Origin: Clostridiaceae bacterium
GTDB lineage: Bacteria; Bacillota; Clostridia; DSM-8532
Direction of reading: 5' to 3'
Assembly: GCA_012842645.1 (NCBI GenBank)
Contig: DUSJ01000306.1
Span: forward strand, 1-6,777
Length of the DNA stretch: 6,777 nucleotides
Below, piece by piece: positions 6,671 to 6,777 of the stretch (positions are counted from its first letter, which is position 1; every line of letters begins with the position of its first letter). The translations under genes and the position numbers were made by a program. The notes under the pieces were generated by a model, which was not told the DNA's origin, ran no database searches, and worked only from the letters and a program-made list of their open reading frames with translations.

Positions 6671-6777
6671 TTAAAACAGTGAGCTGTCTGAATCGATTTT
6701 CTTTACGACGGCGTTTGCCCCGAGGATGCAGAAGAATCCGACCACACTCTGGAAAAGGCCTGCAGCAGTGCTCTGGC
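6671..6777 (-). CDS. ABC transporter permease, LplB-type (C-terminal 34 residues only)
   Basis: From the right window edge the minus strand reads QSTAAGLFQSVVGFFCILGA and then NAVVKKIDSDSSLF before TAA (6673-6671). This is the usual end of LplB-like sugar permeases: TAAGLFxSVVGF, a final membrane helix, then NxxVKKI and a short tail. Most of the gene lies outside the window. It is upstream of the LplC-type permease with a 14-base gap, so the three transporter genes are cotranscribed in the order LplB, LplC, binding protein; the promoter must be to the right of the window. The call rests on a short stretch but agrees with the operon order typical of this transporter family. Confidence 0.82.
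   Translation of the reverse strand, partial: QSTAAGLFQSVVGFFCILGANAVVKKIDSDSSLF

Overview
The window looks like part of a carbohydrate-use region from a low-to-mid GC Gram-positive anaerobe, most likely a Clostridia member. The grounds are strong AGGAGG-type ribosome sites, a lipoprotein sugar-binding protein with a DUF3502-like C-terminus, LplB/LplC-type permeases and an Eis-like acetyltransferase. The taxonomic call is inference from gene families only; nothing diagnostic such as rRNA is present.

Layout, left to right. (1) Positions 1-1278, minus strand: the first 426 residues of a GH94 phosphorylase that runs off the left edge. It is best read as N,N'-diacetylchitobiose phosphorylase. 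(2) Positions 1296-2573, minus strand: a GH18 chitinase-like hydrolase with no signal peptide, 17 bases upstream of the phosphorylase and surely in the same operon. (3) Positions 2574-2789: a divergent intergenic region with a good promoter for the GH18-GH94 operon and a weaker one for the rightward gene. (4) Positions 2790-3971, plus strand: an Eis-like N-acetyltransferase broken into two same-frame halves by one TAA codon. (5) Positions 3988-4020: a strong hairpin terminator between convergent units. (6) Positions 4074-6777, minus strand: an ABC sugar-import operon transcribed in the order LplB-type permease (C-terminus only), LplC-type permease, substrate-binding lipoprotein. No ATPase gene is visible.

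How the genes may work together: the ABC system would import an oligosaccharide, the cytoplasmic GH18 enzyme would cut N-acetylglucosamine-containing chains, and the GH94 enzyme would split GlcNAc-GlcNAc with phosphate into GlcNAc-1-phosphate and GlcNAc, saving ATP. The GH18-GH94 link is well supported by their spacing and families. The link to the transporter is only proximity on the same strand, with the Eis-like gene lying between on the other strand. The main points for a second look are this apparent cytoplasmic phosphorolytic chitobiose pathway and the nonsense-split acetyltransferase.
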